DNA of 64,000 nucleotides from Clostridiaceae bacterium (lineage in GTDB: Bacteria > Bacillota > Clostridia > Saccharofermentanales > DTU023): contig DUOO01000026.1 of NCBI GenBank assembly GCA_012838795.1, forward strand, positions 1 to 64,000, written 5' to 3'. Position 1 is the first letter of the stretch. Every line of letters begins with the position of its first letter. A model generated the notes under the pieces. That model made no database searches. It was given only the letters and a program-made list of their open reading frames with translations, and was not told the DNA's origin. Positions 39,488 through 50,190 of the stretch are shown piece by piece. The position numbers were made by a program, and so were the translations under genes.

Positions 39488-40594
39488 TTGTATATAATAG
39501 AAGTTATGAAAAATTTTATTAATCTGATATTAATAACCTGCTGTGCCATAATAACTGCTCTGATTGCAAAAAAGGATGAATTAATTATTTTATCAATTTT
39601 TCTGGCTTTGTTTTTTTATTCTGTTTTATATTTAATAGGCGAGCATAAAAATCAAAAAATTGCCAACTTTGTTTCGCTTTTAAGCTGTCTGTTTTTCTTT
39701 GTTTTAATCGGTCTTGATTTTGTTTTGCCTGCTACTTACGCCGGCTTGCCTATAATCGTCTACTATTTCACTCACTGGAATCGACTTTGGATATTATTCA
39801 GTTGTTTATTTATTTTCGGTCTGCCAAATTACAACATATTGGCCTTTAGCCTGATGTTGATTAATTGCGGTTTTGCCATAGTATTAAGACACTTGACTAC
39901 TTCATATCTCAGTTTAAGCGAAATTTTTATCAATACAGTAGATCAAAACACTTTAACAACCCGAACATTACGCCAGCACAATAAATACCTGATGGAACAA
40001 CAAGAAGTTGAAAAAGAAAATACCGTACTTGAAGAACGCAATCGAATTGCACGAGAAATTCATGACAATGTCGGACATAAATTAACCAGCGCTCTTGTTC
40101 AAGTCGGAGCATTGGAATTTACTTTAGCAGAAGAAAAACAACCTGAAATTAAAGCTTTGCATGCAACATTGGATGAAGCAATGGAGCAGGTTCGTGAGAG
40201 TGTGCATAATTTGCATCGTGAATCAGTTTCAATCGAGAACTCTCTGCATAATCTAATTAACAATTACAAATATTGTGCTGTGGAATTAAATATTAAGATT
40301 GACAATGAACCGGATAACAATACGATCCGGGCTATCATGTCGATAGCTCGGGAGGCTTTGGCTAATACAGCCAAACATTCCAATGCAGATTTAATTAAAA
40401 TTAATTTAAGCCAAATAGCAAATAATTACATTTTGTTAATTGTTGATAATGGGAAAAAAGGTAAAATAGACACCAAGAACGGTCTAGGTCTGCTCAATAT
40501 TGAAGAACGGGCAATTCTGCTTGGAGGAATTGCGAATTTTTCTACCGAAAACGGTTTTCGAATTTTTGTTCGTCTACCGATTAATAATAGTTAA
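39488..40594 (+). CDS. Sensor histidine kinase (HisKA_3/NarX type)
   Basis: ERNRIAREIHDNVGHKLTSALVQ, IAREALANTAKHSNA, NGLGLLNIEERA; multi-TM N-terminus. ORF called from 39488; alternative ATG at 39506. Confidence 0.92.
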   Translation: MYIIEVMKNFINLILITCCAIITALIAKKDELIILSIFLALFFYSVLYLIGEHKNQKIANFVSLLSCLFFFVLIGLDFVLPATYAGLPIIVYYFTHWNRLWILFSCLFIFGLPNYNILAFSLMLINCGFAIVLRHLTTSYLSLSEIFINTVDQNTLTTRTLRQHNKYLMEQQEVEKENTVLEERNRIAREIHDNVGHKLTSALVQVGALEFTLAEEKQPEIKALHATLDEAMEQVRESVHNLHRESVSIENSLHNLINNYKYCAVELNIKIDNEPDNNTIRAIMSIAREALANTAKHSNADLIKINLSQIANNYILLIVDNGKKGKIDTKNGLGLLNIEERAILLGGIANFSTENGFRIFVRLPINNS

Positions 40595-40631
40595 AATTAT
40601 AAAAAAATATACATTTTACAAGGAATAATTT

Positions 40632-41291
40632 ATGAGAATAATTATTATAGATGATGATGCCTTAGTCTGTGAAAGCTTAGCTACGATTGCCGTACAGGGA
40701 TCTATTCAGCAAGGTACGGAGCCAATTGAGGTATTGGCAATCGGACATGACGGTCAAGCAGCTATTGAATTATACGATAAATTTCAGCCGGATATTATAT
40801 TATTAGATATCAGAATGCCGGAACTAGACGGTTTGGAAGCAGGTAAGATTATTTTGGCAAATTATCCCAAAGCAAAGATTCTTTATCTGACGACCTTTTT
40901 AGATGAAGAATATATTATGCAGGCTTTGCGCATCGGAGCCAAAGGTTATTTAATGAAATCAAGTGTCAAAAACGTCTTGCCTGCACTTTACGCAATTGAA
41001 CGCGGTCAAAGAGTATTCGGCGATGAGATCATAGAAAAAATACCGCCTTTATTAGATAAAGCTGTTAAAAACAAAACCGATAATAAAATCCAAAATAATA
41101 TCTTCTCAGTATTGTCGGAAACAGAATACACAATCGTGGAATTAATTGCTGACGGCAAAAATAATCGAGAGATTGCAGATGCTTTACACTTCAGTGAAGG
41201 TACAATCCGCAACTATCTCTCGACCATCTTAGAAAAATTAAATTTAAGAGATCGGACTCAATTAGCAATTGCATACTATAAACAACTATAA
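40632..41291 (+). CDS. LuxR/NarL-family response regulator
   Basis: Receiver IIIIDDDALV...DIILLDIRMPELDG; LuxR HTH LSETEYTIVELIADGKNNREIADALHFSEGTIRNYLS. Confidence 0.95.
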   Translation: MRIIIIDDDALVCESLATIAVQGSIQQGTEPIEVLAIGHDGQAAIELYDKFQPDIILLDIRMPELDGLEAGKIILANYPKAKILYLTTFLDEEYIMQALRIGAKGYLMKSSVKNVLPALYAIERGQRVFGDEIIEKIPPLLDKAVKNKTDNKIQNNIFSVLSETEYTIVELIADGKNNREIADALHFSEGTIRNYLSTILEKLNLRDRTQLAIAYYKQL

Positions 41292-41356
41292 AACTTGCAT
41301 TCTTCTTATAACAGTAATTGTTTAATACAACCCAAGCCTATTCAACAGAAATATGA

Positions 41357-42205
41357 TTAAGCCTCAAAGTCGTCTTCTTCGGGATCTTTGATAATTTCTC
41401 CCGGCATCATCATCGAGCTGACTGCAGAATTCGCTCCGTAGTCTTCACCGTCACGACGATACGAATGGAGCAACTCATTCTCAGCAAAGGTAGACAGGCC
41501 GACATAGAAAATGTTTTCTTCCCGAACACCGTCATTGACTAAACAACTGGCAATAGCCTTACGTAAATCCAAAGTACGCTTACCGTTTTCGTCCTTGAAG
41601 ATTATTTCTTCATAGTTGGCGAATCCGCCATAAAACAGTTCTACGACATCATCCTGAATTTCATAATTTTCACGTTCAATATGAGGACCGATACCGACGA
41701 TGATATCTGCCGGATCAGTTTGATAACGCATTACTAAATTTTTTACGGCTTTAGAAACAATTTTGGCAAGCGTTCCTTTCCAACCGGAATGAATGTTAGC
41801 TTGAACTTTTTTCACCGGATCAAATAATAAGACCGGGGCACAATCAGCCACAGTTGTACACAGCACAAAATATTTTCGACTTGTAACCAAGGCATCAATA
41901 CCCATTGCACGATGTCCAAAAGGATATCTTCGCCCGAGTTCTTTTTCGTCAACTATGGAAACCCAATCCGAATGTTCCTGCTCCATAAAATAAAACTGAC
42001 TGGGTTCTATTTCCAGCGCCTGATAGATTTTTTCCAGATTTTCTGCAAAACGCCGGTTCATTTCCGAACCGTCAGGGCGCATGTTTAAATCTATAGTTGT
42101 AAAAACATGATTCAATCCGGCTTGTAAAAGCTCCGGGATCCTGATATAACGTATACCGTCAACAGTAATTATTTCATGTGATTCTACCATAAAATTTCCT
42201 TTCAT
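41357..42205 (-). CDS. pgeF: Polyphenol oxidase / purine nucleoside phosphorylase-like (YfiH, laccase domain)
   Basis: CTTVADCAPVLLFDPVKKVQANIHSGWKGTLAKI signature. Confidence 0.92.
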   Translation of the reverse strand: MKGNFMVESHEIITVDGIRYIRIPELLQAGLNHVFTTIDLNMRPDGSEMNRRFAENLEKIYQALEIEPSQFYFMEQEHSDWVSIVDEKELGRRYPFGHRAMGIDALVTSRKYFVLCTTVADCAPVLLFDPVKKVQANIHSGWKGTLAKIVSKAVKNLVMRYQTDPADIIVGIGPHIERENYEIQDDVVELFYGGFANYEEIIFKDENGKRTLDLRKAIASCLVNDGVREENIFYVGLSTFAENELLHSYRRDGEDYGANSAVSSMMMPGEIIKDPEEDDFEA

Positions 42206-42483
42206 AATTTAGATTGCCGTAATGAAATATCACATTCCGTAATAATGGAAATTATGTCCAACATATCGGCAAATCTAACTCCGGACAGTCTATTTATTAT
42301 ATCATATTCAGGTATTTTCGGCCTGTCTTTCACGAAAAAAATCATGTTAATTTGTTCAAGCTCATGAAATCACTTATGGTTTTAAACAAGTAATTGGAAC
42401 TACATATGCATCATCTTCTCTTTTTAATGCTATACTAGTAAGCTATAAATTAAATTGAAATAACAAAAGAAATATTTATTGAA

Positions 42484-43824
42484 ATGGTTAAAGAACAAAT
42501 GAAACAAAATCGCAGAAGAATAGATAAATGTAAACAATATGCAGATAGTTTAATTAAATTTATTAATCAAAGTCCAACCTCATATCAAGCAGTGGAAACT
42601 ATTAAAAACACTTTGTTGGAACATAATTATCTCCCGTATAAACCAAACCAAACAACTCAACTTCAAACCGGAGATCGTTACTTTTATGTAAAAGATGATT
42701 CTGCAATAATCGCCTTTGAAATAGGTGTTAATCCGCTATCTGAAGGTTTTAAAATATTCGGTGCTCATACGGATTCACCTGCGTTACGCATCAAGCCACA
42801 TTCAATCTCAATTAAAGAAAATGTAATTCGTTTGAATACCGAAGTATACGGCGGTCCGATTCTCAGTACTTGGTTTGATCGTCCTCTTTCGCTTGCAGGC
42901 AGAGTCACTATCAAAGGGCAAGAACAATTTCATCCTGAAACGAGACTGATAGATTTTCAAAAGCCGATCCTGATCTTACCGAATGTGGCAATCCATATGA
43001 ATCGTGAAGTTAATCGAGGCGTTGAAATTAAAGCCGATCAACATCTTTTGCCGTTTATTGCAATCTGTGATCAACAAGATCTGAACCGGAATTGGTTTGA
43101 ACAATTGATTGCTGAGCAACTTTATCTTGAACCGGATCACATTCTGGATTACGACTTATTTCTGTACGATACTACACCGGGATGTATTGTCGGGATTAAT
43201 CAGGATTTTATCTCCGCAAGCCGGCTTGATAATCTCGGTATGTGTTTCAGCGGCTTAAATGCAATGATCAATTTAACTCCGGAACATGAGTTTAACGGCA
43301 TTAACGTATTGTTGTATACCAATAATGAAGAAGTCGGTTCTTTGAGCAAACAAGGCGCAAGAGGAATGTTTCAGCGTGATATCCTCGAAAGTATATGCCT
43401 TAATCTGGGCGGAACCAGACAAGATTTTCTGAATATTTTTGATCATTCCGTTATGATTTCAGCGGATCAGGCTCATGCAGTACATCCGAATTACAGCGAA
43501 TATGCCGATCCTGATCACAGACCTAAAATTAACGGCGGTCCGGTTATTAAACTTGCAGCAGCATTATCTTATGCAACTGACAGCAAATCTGCAGGTTTTT
43601 TTATTGAACTTTGTCAAGCAGCCGATATTCCTTATCAAAGGTTTGTCAATCGCAGTGATCTCAAAGGCGGTTCCACAATCGGATCTATTGTTTCAGCCAT
43701 TATGCCGCTTTCCACAGTTGATATCGGTAATGCTATTTGGGCAATGCACTCAATTCGAGAAACCGGCGGAGTTAAAGATATTTATTATTTAGATCAGGTT
43801 CTCAAATTATTCTTTAGCATTTGA
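42484..43824 (+). CDS. M18 family aminopeptidase
   Basis: FGAHTDSPALRIKP, TNNEEVGSLSKQGARG, SADQAHAVHPNY. Confidence 0.94.
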   Translation: MVKEQMKQNRRRIDKCKQYADSLIKFINQSPTSYQAVETIKNTLLEHNYLPYKPNQTTQLQTGDRYFYVKDDSAIIAFEIGVNPLSEGFKIFGAHTDSPALRIKPHSISIKENVIRLNTEVYGGPILSTWFDRPLSLAGRVTIKGQEQFHPETRLIDFQKPILILPNVAIHMNREVNRGVEIKADQHLLPFIAICDQQDLNRNWFEQLIAEQLYLEPDHILDYDLFLYDTTPGCIVGINQDFISASRLDNLGMCFSGLNAMINLTPEHEFNGINVLLYTNNEEVGSLSKQGARGMFQRDILESICLNLGGTRQDFLNIFDHSVMISADQAHAVHPNYSEYADPDHRPKINGGPVIKLAAALSYATDSKSAGFFIELCQAADIPYQRFVNRSDLKGGSTIGSIVSAIMPLSTVDIGNAIWAMHSIRETGGVKDIYYLDQVLKLFFSI

Positions 43825-43914
43825 GTAAAACTTTTTCTGATGGAAATGAAGAACTTAATTGCTTTTGTCAAGTTTTTTCGACACAAGTTACACCTTTGGC
43901 ACCTCTAGGGATGT

Positions 43915-44730
43915 TTAAATTTTCAGTTCCGTAAATTTCAGAGAATACTGTTCATCCAGCATAATTGTGCCTATCATTTGCCTGAAAGTAGTTGACAAAT
44001 CGCTTGCATAAAAATTATATGCCGCTTTTTGTTCAGAATCAGCTCTCAAATTCAAGCATATTAAAAGTTCTTCGATTTTTTCCGCTTGGGAAAATGCAGG
44101 ATCCAGCAGGATAATTCCCGGATAAATACTTGCAAGCTTATGTTTAATCAGAGGGTAATGTGTACAACCTAAAATCAAATAATCGGGTTGATTTTCAGTA
44201 ATAAAATCATCTAAATAATAGTGAATAAGAGCATCCATCACCGGTGAATCATGTAAACCTTCTTCAATTAAAGTTACAAATAACGGACATGCCTGAGAAA
44301 TCACTTTGATTTTCGGTAAGCTTTGTTTGATCGCTTTCTCATATGTTTTACTCTTGATTGTCACTTCCGTACCGATTACGGCGACTGTAGAATTATCTTT
44401 AATTAAATCAGGTAAACTTGCGACCATCGGATCAATTATGCCTATAAATGGAACTTCCGGATATTTTTGCTTTAATAATTCCAAGCTTGCAGCACTCACC
44501 GTATTACAAGCAATAGCAATCATCTTTACATCGCGTGTTAAGAGAAATTCCGTTATTTGTTGGGAGAATCGGTTAATCGTATCAATCGATTTCGAACCAT
44601 AAGGTGTTCGTGCAGTATCACCGAAATATATAATATTTTCATTAGGTAATAAAGCCTTTATTCGTTTCAGAGAAGTTAATCCGCCAAGACCTGAATCAAA
44701 AACCCCGATCGGTCTATTATCAATATTCAA
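43915..44730 (-). CDS. murI: Glutamate racemase
   Basis: IGVFDSGLGGLTSLKRI, IACNTVSA, LGCTHYPLI. Confidence 0.96.
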   Translation of the reverse strand: MNIDNRPIGVFDSGLGGLTSLKRIKALLPNENIIYFGDTARTPYGSKSIDTINRFSQQITEFLLTRDVKMIAIACNTVSAASLELLKQKYPEVPFIGIIDPMVASLPDLIKDNSTVAVIGTEVTIKSKTYEKAIKQSLPKIKVISQACPLFVTLIEEGLHDSPVMDALIHYYLDDFITENQPDYLILGCTHYPLIKHKLASIYPGIILLDPAFSQAEKIEELLICLNLRADSEQKAAYNFYASDLSTTFRQMIGTIMLDEQYSLKFTELKI

Positions 44731-44748
44731 AGCTAATCCCTCACTATT

Positions 44749-46890
44749 TTATTTGTTACTTAGTTTCATACTCAATGCCAAACGCTGCCGTTCCGAATCA
44801 TAAGACTCCACTTCTACTTTTACGTTTTGGCCGACCGAGACAACTTTGAAAGGATCTTTTACATAATGATCAGCCATTTTAGAAACATGGACCAAACCGT
44901 CATGTTCTATACCTACATCAACAAATGCACCGAATGCCACGACATTGCGCACAACTCCGTCCAATATCATACCCGGTTTCAGATCAGAACCTTTAAGAAT
45001 ATCTGATTTCAAAATCGGCTGAGCCAGATTTTCTCTCGGATCACGATTCGGTTTGAGTAAACTTTCGGTTATTTCTCTTATGGTAAAAACGTCTAATGCA
45101 AATCGTTCACACATTTCGGTTTCATCTTGCTCTGATAATATTTGTCCCAATTCAGAAGATACCGGTAATTTGAAATAATCAGCCATTTTTTGTGTAACTT
45201 CATATGATTCAGGATGAACTGCAGTTCGATCTAAATATAATGCAGCATCAGTAATTCTCAAGAATCCTGCAGCCTGTTCAAAAGTTTTCGGTCCTAAATA
45301 TTTCACTTGTTTCAATTGTTCTCTTGAAGTAAAACCTGATAGTTCTTTTCTGGTTGCGACAATTTCAGCTGCAATACGCGGTGTCAAACCTGCAACATAA
45401 GACAAAACATGAGGCGATGCCGTATTCAAATCTACTCCAACCTGATTTACACAGTCTTCAACCACATCAGCTAAAGATTTTTCTAATTTTTTCTCATTCA
45501 GGTCATGTTGATATTGTCCTACCCCGATTGCTTTCGGCTCTATCTTGACCAATTCAGCCAAAGGATCTTGTACACGTCTGGCAATTGAGACAGCAGATCT
45601 GAGATTGACATCCATTTCCGGAAATTCTTCAGCTGCTACTTCAGATACTGAATAAACAGATGCGCCGGCTTCCGAAACAATCAGCCACTTCAATTTTAAC
45701 TTATTACGCTCAACAAATTCAGCAATCCATAATTCTGATTCCCTGGAAGCAGTGCCGTTACCTATTGCCACAAGGTCAATATGATGTTCTGACAACATTG
45801 CTAGTAATTGTTGTTCAGCTAACAAAGATTCTTGTTTTGATTCGAAAGGATAGATCGTATTTATCTCTACTACTCCGCCTCTTTTGTCAATCAGGGCTAA
45901 TTTACATCCGTGAGTATATCCGGGATCCCAGCCGAGAATATTACAATCTTTGATTGGAGGTTGCAATAATAAATTGCGCAAATTTTTTGCAAACATTTCA
46001 ATTGATTCATCTTCTGCAATTTCACTTTTCATTTTGAATAAATCATTGCGCAAAGAAGGATACAATAATCGTTTCCAACTGTCTTCGCACATTGCAAACA
46101 ATCTGGGATACAGTTCGGAATTTTCCGGTATATACCAACGACTTAACAGTAAAACGATATGTTCATCAGGACAAGTCAAACTTACTCTCAGGAAACCTTC
46201 ACGCTCACCTCTTTGAATCGCGAGCCACCGATGAGATTCCATCGTTTCAATTTTTTCCTGATAATCGTAATACATGCGGTAAACACTGTCCGAAGCGTTT
46301 CTTTGTTTCGTCTGAACAATTCCATGTTGCATTAACAATTTACGTAAACCTCTCCTGACATCAGGCTTATCTGATAAATCTTCCGCTAAAATATCCAAAC
46401 CGCCTTGAATTACCGATTCAATCGATTTAAGTTCCGAATAATCTGATCCGGCAAGGAATTCTTGCGCTTTCTCGAACAATCCTTGCTCCGTAGCATTGAC
46501 CGACAACATATAAGCAGCCAAAGGTTGTAAACCTTGTTCGATTGCTTTACTTGCTCTGGTTTGTCTTTTGATTTTATACGGGCGATAAAGATCTTCCACC
46601 GTAGCCAAATTAGAAGCAGAAACAATTTTTGTTTGAAGTTCCGGTGTCAATTTGCCTCTTTCGGTTATTAGACGCAAAACTTCATTTTTTCTTTCGTTTA
46701 ATTTAAGTAATCTTTGCCATTCATTTTCGAATTTACGTAAAGTCTGATCATCCAAATCTCCCGTCTCCTGTTTGCGATAGCGGGCAATAAACGGCACTGT
46801 ATTACCATCGGACAAAAGATTTATTATCTGTTCGGCATTTAACCGGGTTATCTTGAAAGTTTTGCTTAATTGAGAAATAATTTTTTGCAA
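44749..46890 (-). CDS. tex: Tex-family RNA-binding transcriptional accessory protein
   Basis: TVPFIARYRKQETGDLDDQTLR, ILGWDPGYTHGCKLA, HhH, C-terminal S1 domain. Confidence 0.95.
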   Translation of the reverse strand: MQKIISQLSKTFKITRLNAEQIINLLSDGNTVPFIARYRKQETGDLDDQTLRKFENEWQRLLKLNERKNEVLRLITERGKLTPELQTKIVSASNLATVEDLYRPYKIKRQTRASKAIEQGLQPLAAYMLSVNATEQGLFEKAQEFLAGSDYSELKSIESVIQGGLDILAEDLSDKPDVRRGLRKLLMQHGIVQTKQRNASDSVYRMYYDYQEKIETMESHRWLAIQRGEREGFLRVSLTCPDEHIVLLLSRWYIPENSELYPRLFAMCEDSWKRLLYPSLRNDLFKMKSEIAEDESIEMFAKNLRNLLLQPPIKDCNILGWDPGYTHGCKLALIDKRGGVVEINTIYPFESKQESLLAEQQLLAMLSEHHIDLVAIGNGTASRESELWIAEFVERNKLKLKWLIVSEAGASVYSVSEVAAEEFPEMDVNLRSAVSIARRVQDPLAELVKIEPKAIGVGQYQHDLNEKKLEKSLADVVEDCVNQVGVDLNTASPHVLSYVAGLTPRIAAEIVATRKELSGFTSREQLKQVKYLGPKTFEQAAGFLRITDAALYLDRTAVHPESYEVTQKMADYFKLPVSSELGQILSEQDETEMCERFALDVFTIREITESLLKPNRDPRENLAQPILKSDILKGSDLKPGMILDGVVRNVVAFGAFVDVGIEHDGLVHVSKMADHYVKDPFKVVSVGQNVKVEVESYDSERQRLALSMKLSNK

Positions 46891-46987
46891 ATTAGTACCT
46901 CTAAAAATATATTCTAAAAATCACTTCACTTTTCTTTTTAATCAATATTGTTTAAATTTCTTTTGGATTCATTGATCTCTTGTCTGA

Positions 46988-47818
46988 TCATTTAGAAGAT
47001 CTGCATTTATCCTGGCCTTGATTGAGTTCGTCATATTTGAAAGTTTTTGTTTCCGTATCGCCATCTATTTCTATAAATACACGTGCAGTTTCTTTCAATA
47101 AATTAACAGTCGCTACTTTCCCTTGTCCCAAAGGTGTTTGAACAATTTGACCGATTTTAGGCATCCTCTTATATGCATCGACATAAGCATCATGTTCGTA
47201 TTGCAAGCAACATAAAAGTCTACCGCAAGCACCTGAAATTTTCGCCGGGTTCATTGCCAGATTTTGTTGTTTCGCCATTTTGATCGAAACCGGATAAAAA
47301 TCCTGTAAGAAGGAGCAACAACATAACTCATGCCCGCAAACACCAAGTCCGCCAATTAAACGAGCTTCGTCTCGAACACCGATTTGTCGCAGTTCAATCC
47401 GCAGGCAAAAAACACTAGCCAAATCTTTGACCAAATCACGAAAATCAATCCTTCCGTCAGCTGTAAAATAGAAAATAATACGTTGATTATCAAACATACA
47501 TTCAACATCTACCAAACGCATATTCAGTTCATGCTCTTGGATTTTTTCTTTGGCAATCTCAAAGGCTTCTGCTTCCAGTTTCAAATTCTCTGCAAAATGT
47601 TCCAGGTCTTCTTCTGTAGCTTTACGCATAACAGGCTTTAATTCATGCTCGAAATTACTGATATCTATATTGGAAATTTCTCCCGTGCAAAAACCCAAAT
47701 CAATTCCTTGCGAAGTCTGAACGATCACCGCATCATTTGTATGTAGTTCAATATCCTGCGGATCAAAATAATAAACTTTTCCACGACCGTGTAAACGGAT
47801 GCTAACCACATTTTTCAT
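46988..47818 (-). CDS. ricT: RicT/YaaT PSP1-domain protein
   Basis: GRGKVYYFDP...; CGHELCCCSFLQDFYPVSIKMAKQQNLAMNPAKISGACGRLLCCLQYE. Confidence 0.94.
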   Translation of the reverse strand: MKNVVSIRLHGRGKVYYFDPQDIELHTNDAVIVQTSQGIDLGFCTGEISNIDISNFEHELKPVMRKATEEDLEHFAENLKLEAEAFEIAKEKIQEHELNMRLVDVECMFDNQRIIFYFTADGRIDFRDLVKDLASVFCLRIELRQIGVRDEARLIGGLGVCGHELCCCSFLQDFYPVSIKMAKQQNLAMNPAKISGACGRLLCCLQYEHDAYVDAYKRMPKIGQIVQTPLGQGKVATVNLLKETARVFIEIDGDTETKTFKYDELNQGQDKCRSSK

Positions 47819-47871
47819 CTATATAAATCCTTTCTTGACATTAAACATTGTATTAAAGTTTAAGCTATATT

Positions 47872-49038
47872 TTAATCTATATGCAAATTATTTCTTAACG
47901 TCAAGAATAACTGTCCGATCATACCTTCAAAACTTGCATTGACTTTGCTTGCCTGGCGTGCTTCTGTTATTGCATCAAAAGCATTTAACAGTTTTTCAAT
48001 ATAACCTTGCCCCGTTTCATTGAATTTGTCCAAATACGCTTGAGCCAATCTCAAAATTCGTGATCTTAAATCAGATTGTTTCACTTGATCAGAATTTTGG
48101 TCACGCATAAGAACCAATAAATCTCTGATCAGACCTTGCCATAAATCAAAAATTAAATCTGTATATTCTTTATTTTCTTTAAAATAATCTATTCCTGATG
48201 ACAAAAGCTCAGTTCTGTTTATTGTCGGAAACTTAAAGAAAAAATCATTTGCTTCCTGACGTATCTTTTTGAAATCTTCATCAACAGCTATTTGCAAAGC
48301 ATTACCCGGGTTACCGGCAGCATACTGAACAATAAAATCCAAATCATCAAAAATATCTTTTTGCTTCAAAATAGTTTTAATTTCAGAATCTTTATACCTT
48401 TGAAAATTAAAAACTGCAACTCTGGACAGAATAGTCGGCAATAAATTATCCTGCAAAGTTGTCATAAGTAAAAAGACTGCATATTCAGGAGGCTCTTCCA
48501 AAGATTTTAACAAAGCATTTTGTCCCTGTTCATTCAGATCATCCATATTGATCAGATATATTTTATAATTACCGATTTGCGGTCTGGTTTGAATATCTGC
48601 TACAACCTCATGTCTGATGCGATCGACCTTGATGATCCGTTCATCGCCACGATCAATCAGCTTAAAATCCGGATGAGTCCCTGCCAGAAAATAGCGGCAT
48701 GCAACACATTGAGAACAAGGCGGACGGCTTGTATAATCATGTGAACTCTCTTCATCCGGACAATGAAAAGCAACATTATCGGGGCCGGATAAACCTGTAT
48801 CACCCCGATTTGAATTTCGGCTCATCTGTAATTTATTATTTTGGCAGAGGATAGTTTGGGCAAAATTAAGAGCAAAAGACCTTTTACCCATCCCTGTATC
48901 ACCGACAAACAAAAAAGCATGCTGAACAGGACTCCCTGCATTCAAAGAATCCTGCAATCTCACTTTCAGATTAAATTGTCCTATTAAATTATCAGCAGAC
49001 AAATTACATTCTCTCGTAATAATCAACATCAAGCACAA
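47872..49038 (-). CDS. holB: DNA polymerase III delta-prime subunit
   Basis: FVGDTGMGKRSFALNFA, DQNALLKSLEEPPE-type motif (EQGQNALLKSLEEPPEYAVFLL); N-terminus overlaps darA, so true start may be internal. Confidence 0.9.
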   Translation of the reverse strand: MCLMLIITRECNLSADNLIGQFNLKVRLQDSLNAGSPVQHAFLFVGDTGMGKRSFALNFAQTILCQNNKLQMSRNSNRGDTGLSGPDNVAFHCPDEESSHDYTSRPPCSQCVACRYFLAGTHPDFKLIDRGDERIIKVDRIRHEVVADIQTRPQIGNYKIYLINMDDLNEQGQNALLKSLEEPPEYAVFLLMTTLQDNLLPTILSRVAVFNFQRYKDSEIKTILKQKDIFDDLDFIVQYAAGNPGNALQIAVDEDFKKIRQEANDFFFKFPTINRTELLSSGIDYFKENKEYTDLIFDLWQGLIRDLLVLMRDQNSDQVKQSDLRSRILRLAQAYLDKFNETGQGYIEKLLNAFDAITEARQASKVNASFEGMIGQLFLTLRNNLHID

Positions 49039-49333
49039 ATACCGTTGCGCCCCCGATGTTTACTTCAACAGGATATGGCAAATATGAATTTCCCATATCG
49101 GTCGGCGTCATTGTCGTATTAATTGTAGCCTTTCTGCTACAAGAATTTTTGCGTACTATATCCAAAGCCGCATCCAATTCAGGTTTATCGACTCCGATCA
49201 ATAAAGTCGTATTTCCGGATCGCAAAAAACCTCCTGTACTGCTCAGCTTAGTAACACGAAAATGTGCTTTGTTTAATTCCGATATTAAACGGGAAGTATC
49301 TTCATCATTCACAATAGCTAAAATCAATTTCAT
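49004..49333 (-). CDS. darA: Cyclic-di-AMP receptor (DarA/PstA, DUF970)
   Basis: MKLILAIVNDEDTSRLISELNKAHFRVTKLSSTGGFLRSGNTTLLIGV. Confidence 0.94.
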   Translation of the reverse strand: MKLILAIVNDEDTSRLISELNKAHFRVTKLSSTGGFLRSGNTTLLIGVDKPELDAALDIVRKNSCSRKATINTTMTPTDMGNSYLPYPVEVNIGGATVFVLDVDYYERM

Positions 49334-49410
49334 CTATCTACCTCCAAGGCCAACCAAGCCATATTAACTCATTTCAAACTTTCATATCTTTTTATAAAAT
49401 TGAATTATCG

Positions 49411-50055
49411 TCACTTTACCAAATTGAGAATTTTATCAAATTGCAATTTCAAATCTTTGAAAATCTCTTCCGGGTCTCTTTCTGCATCAATTACTCTTAC
49501 ACGATCAGGATTCCGCTCAGCAATTTTTAAATATCCTGAGCGTGTTCTCTCCATAAAATTTTGACTTTCCAAATCAATACGATCCGACTTCTCAGTTCTA
49601 TCCTTCAACCTGCCAAGTGCAGTTTCGACAGAAACATCAAAATAAAAAGTCAAATCCGGAGACAAGCCTTGTATCGCAAAATCATTCAAGTTCTGAATAA
49701 AATTGACATTCATTTCACGGCCATAGCCCTGGTAAGCAGTAGTTGAATCAAAAAAACGATCTGAAATTACAATTGTTTTTTCAGCGAGAGCTGGTTTCAC
49801 TATTTGCTTTACTAATTGCGCTCTGGCTGCAGCAAATAAAAGAAGTTCCGTCTCAGCCGACATCTCTATGTTCTTACGGTCTAATAGTATTTTGCGAATT
49901 TGTTCACTAATTGAAGTTCCGCCCGGTTCTCTTATTAATAAGTACTTTAAACCCGCTTTCTCCAAATTAGCAGTCAAAAGCTCTAATTGCAGTGTTTTTC
50001 CGGAGCCGTCAATCCCTTCAAATGTTATAAATAATCCTCTGTTTAAGACCATCAA
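49411..50055 (-). CDS. tmk: Thymidylate kinase
   Basis: FITFEGIDGSGKTLQ, REPGGTSISEQIR, DRFFDSTTAYQGYGR. Confidence 0.96.
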   Translation of the reverse strand: MMVLNRGLFITFEGIDGSGKTLQLELLTANLEKAGLKYLLIREPGGTSISEQIRKILLDRKNIEMSAETELLLFAAARAQLVKQIVKPALAEKTIVISDRFFDSTTAYQGYGREMNVNFIQNLNDFAIQGLSPDLTFYFDVSVETALGRLKDRTEKSDRIDLESQNFMERTRSGYLKIAERNPDRVRVIDAERDPEEIFKDLKLQFDKILNLVK

Positions 50056-50190
50056 ATTAACCTTCTAATTTTAGTATATGATAACATATCCTCTGTTTTC
50101 TTGAAATAAGTTGTTGCTGCTCAGAATAACAAGCAGGTTTCTTCAATTTGTATTCAACATCAGAGTCAATTTTTTATTTTGTTAAAAATA

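Noticed and set aside
49004-49038. Apparent 35-nt overlap of holB with darA as a special overlap
   Set aside because: Most simply explained by an over-extended holB start; internal starts are available.
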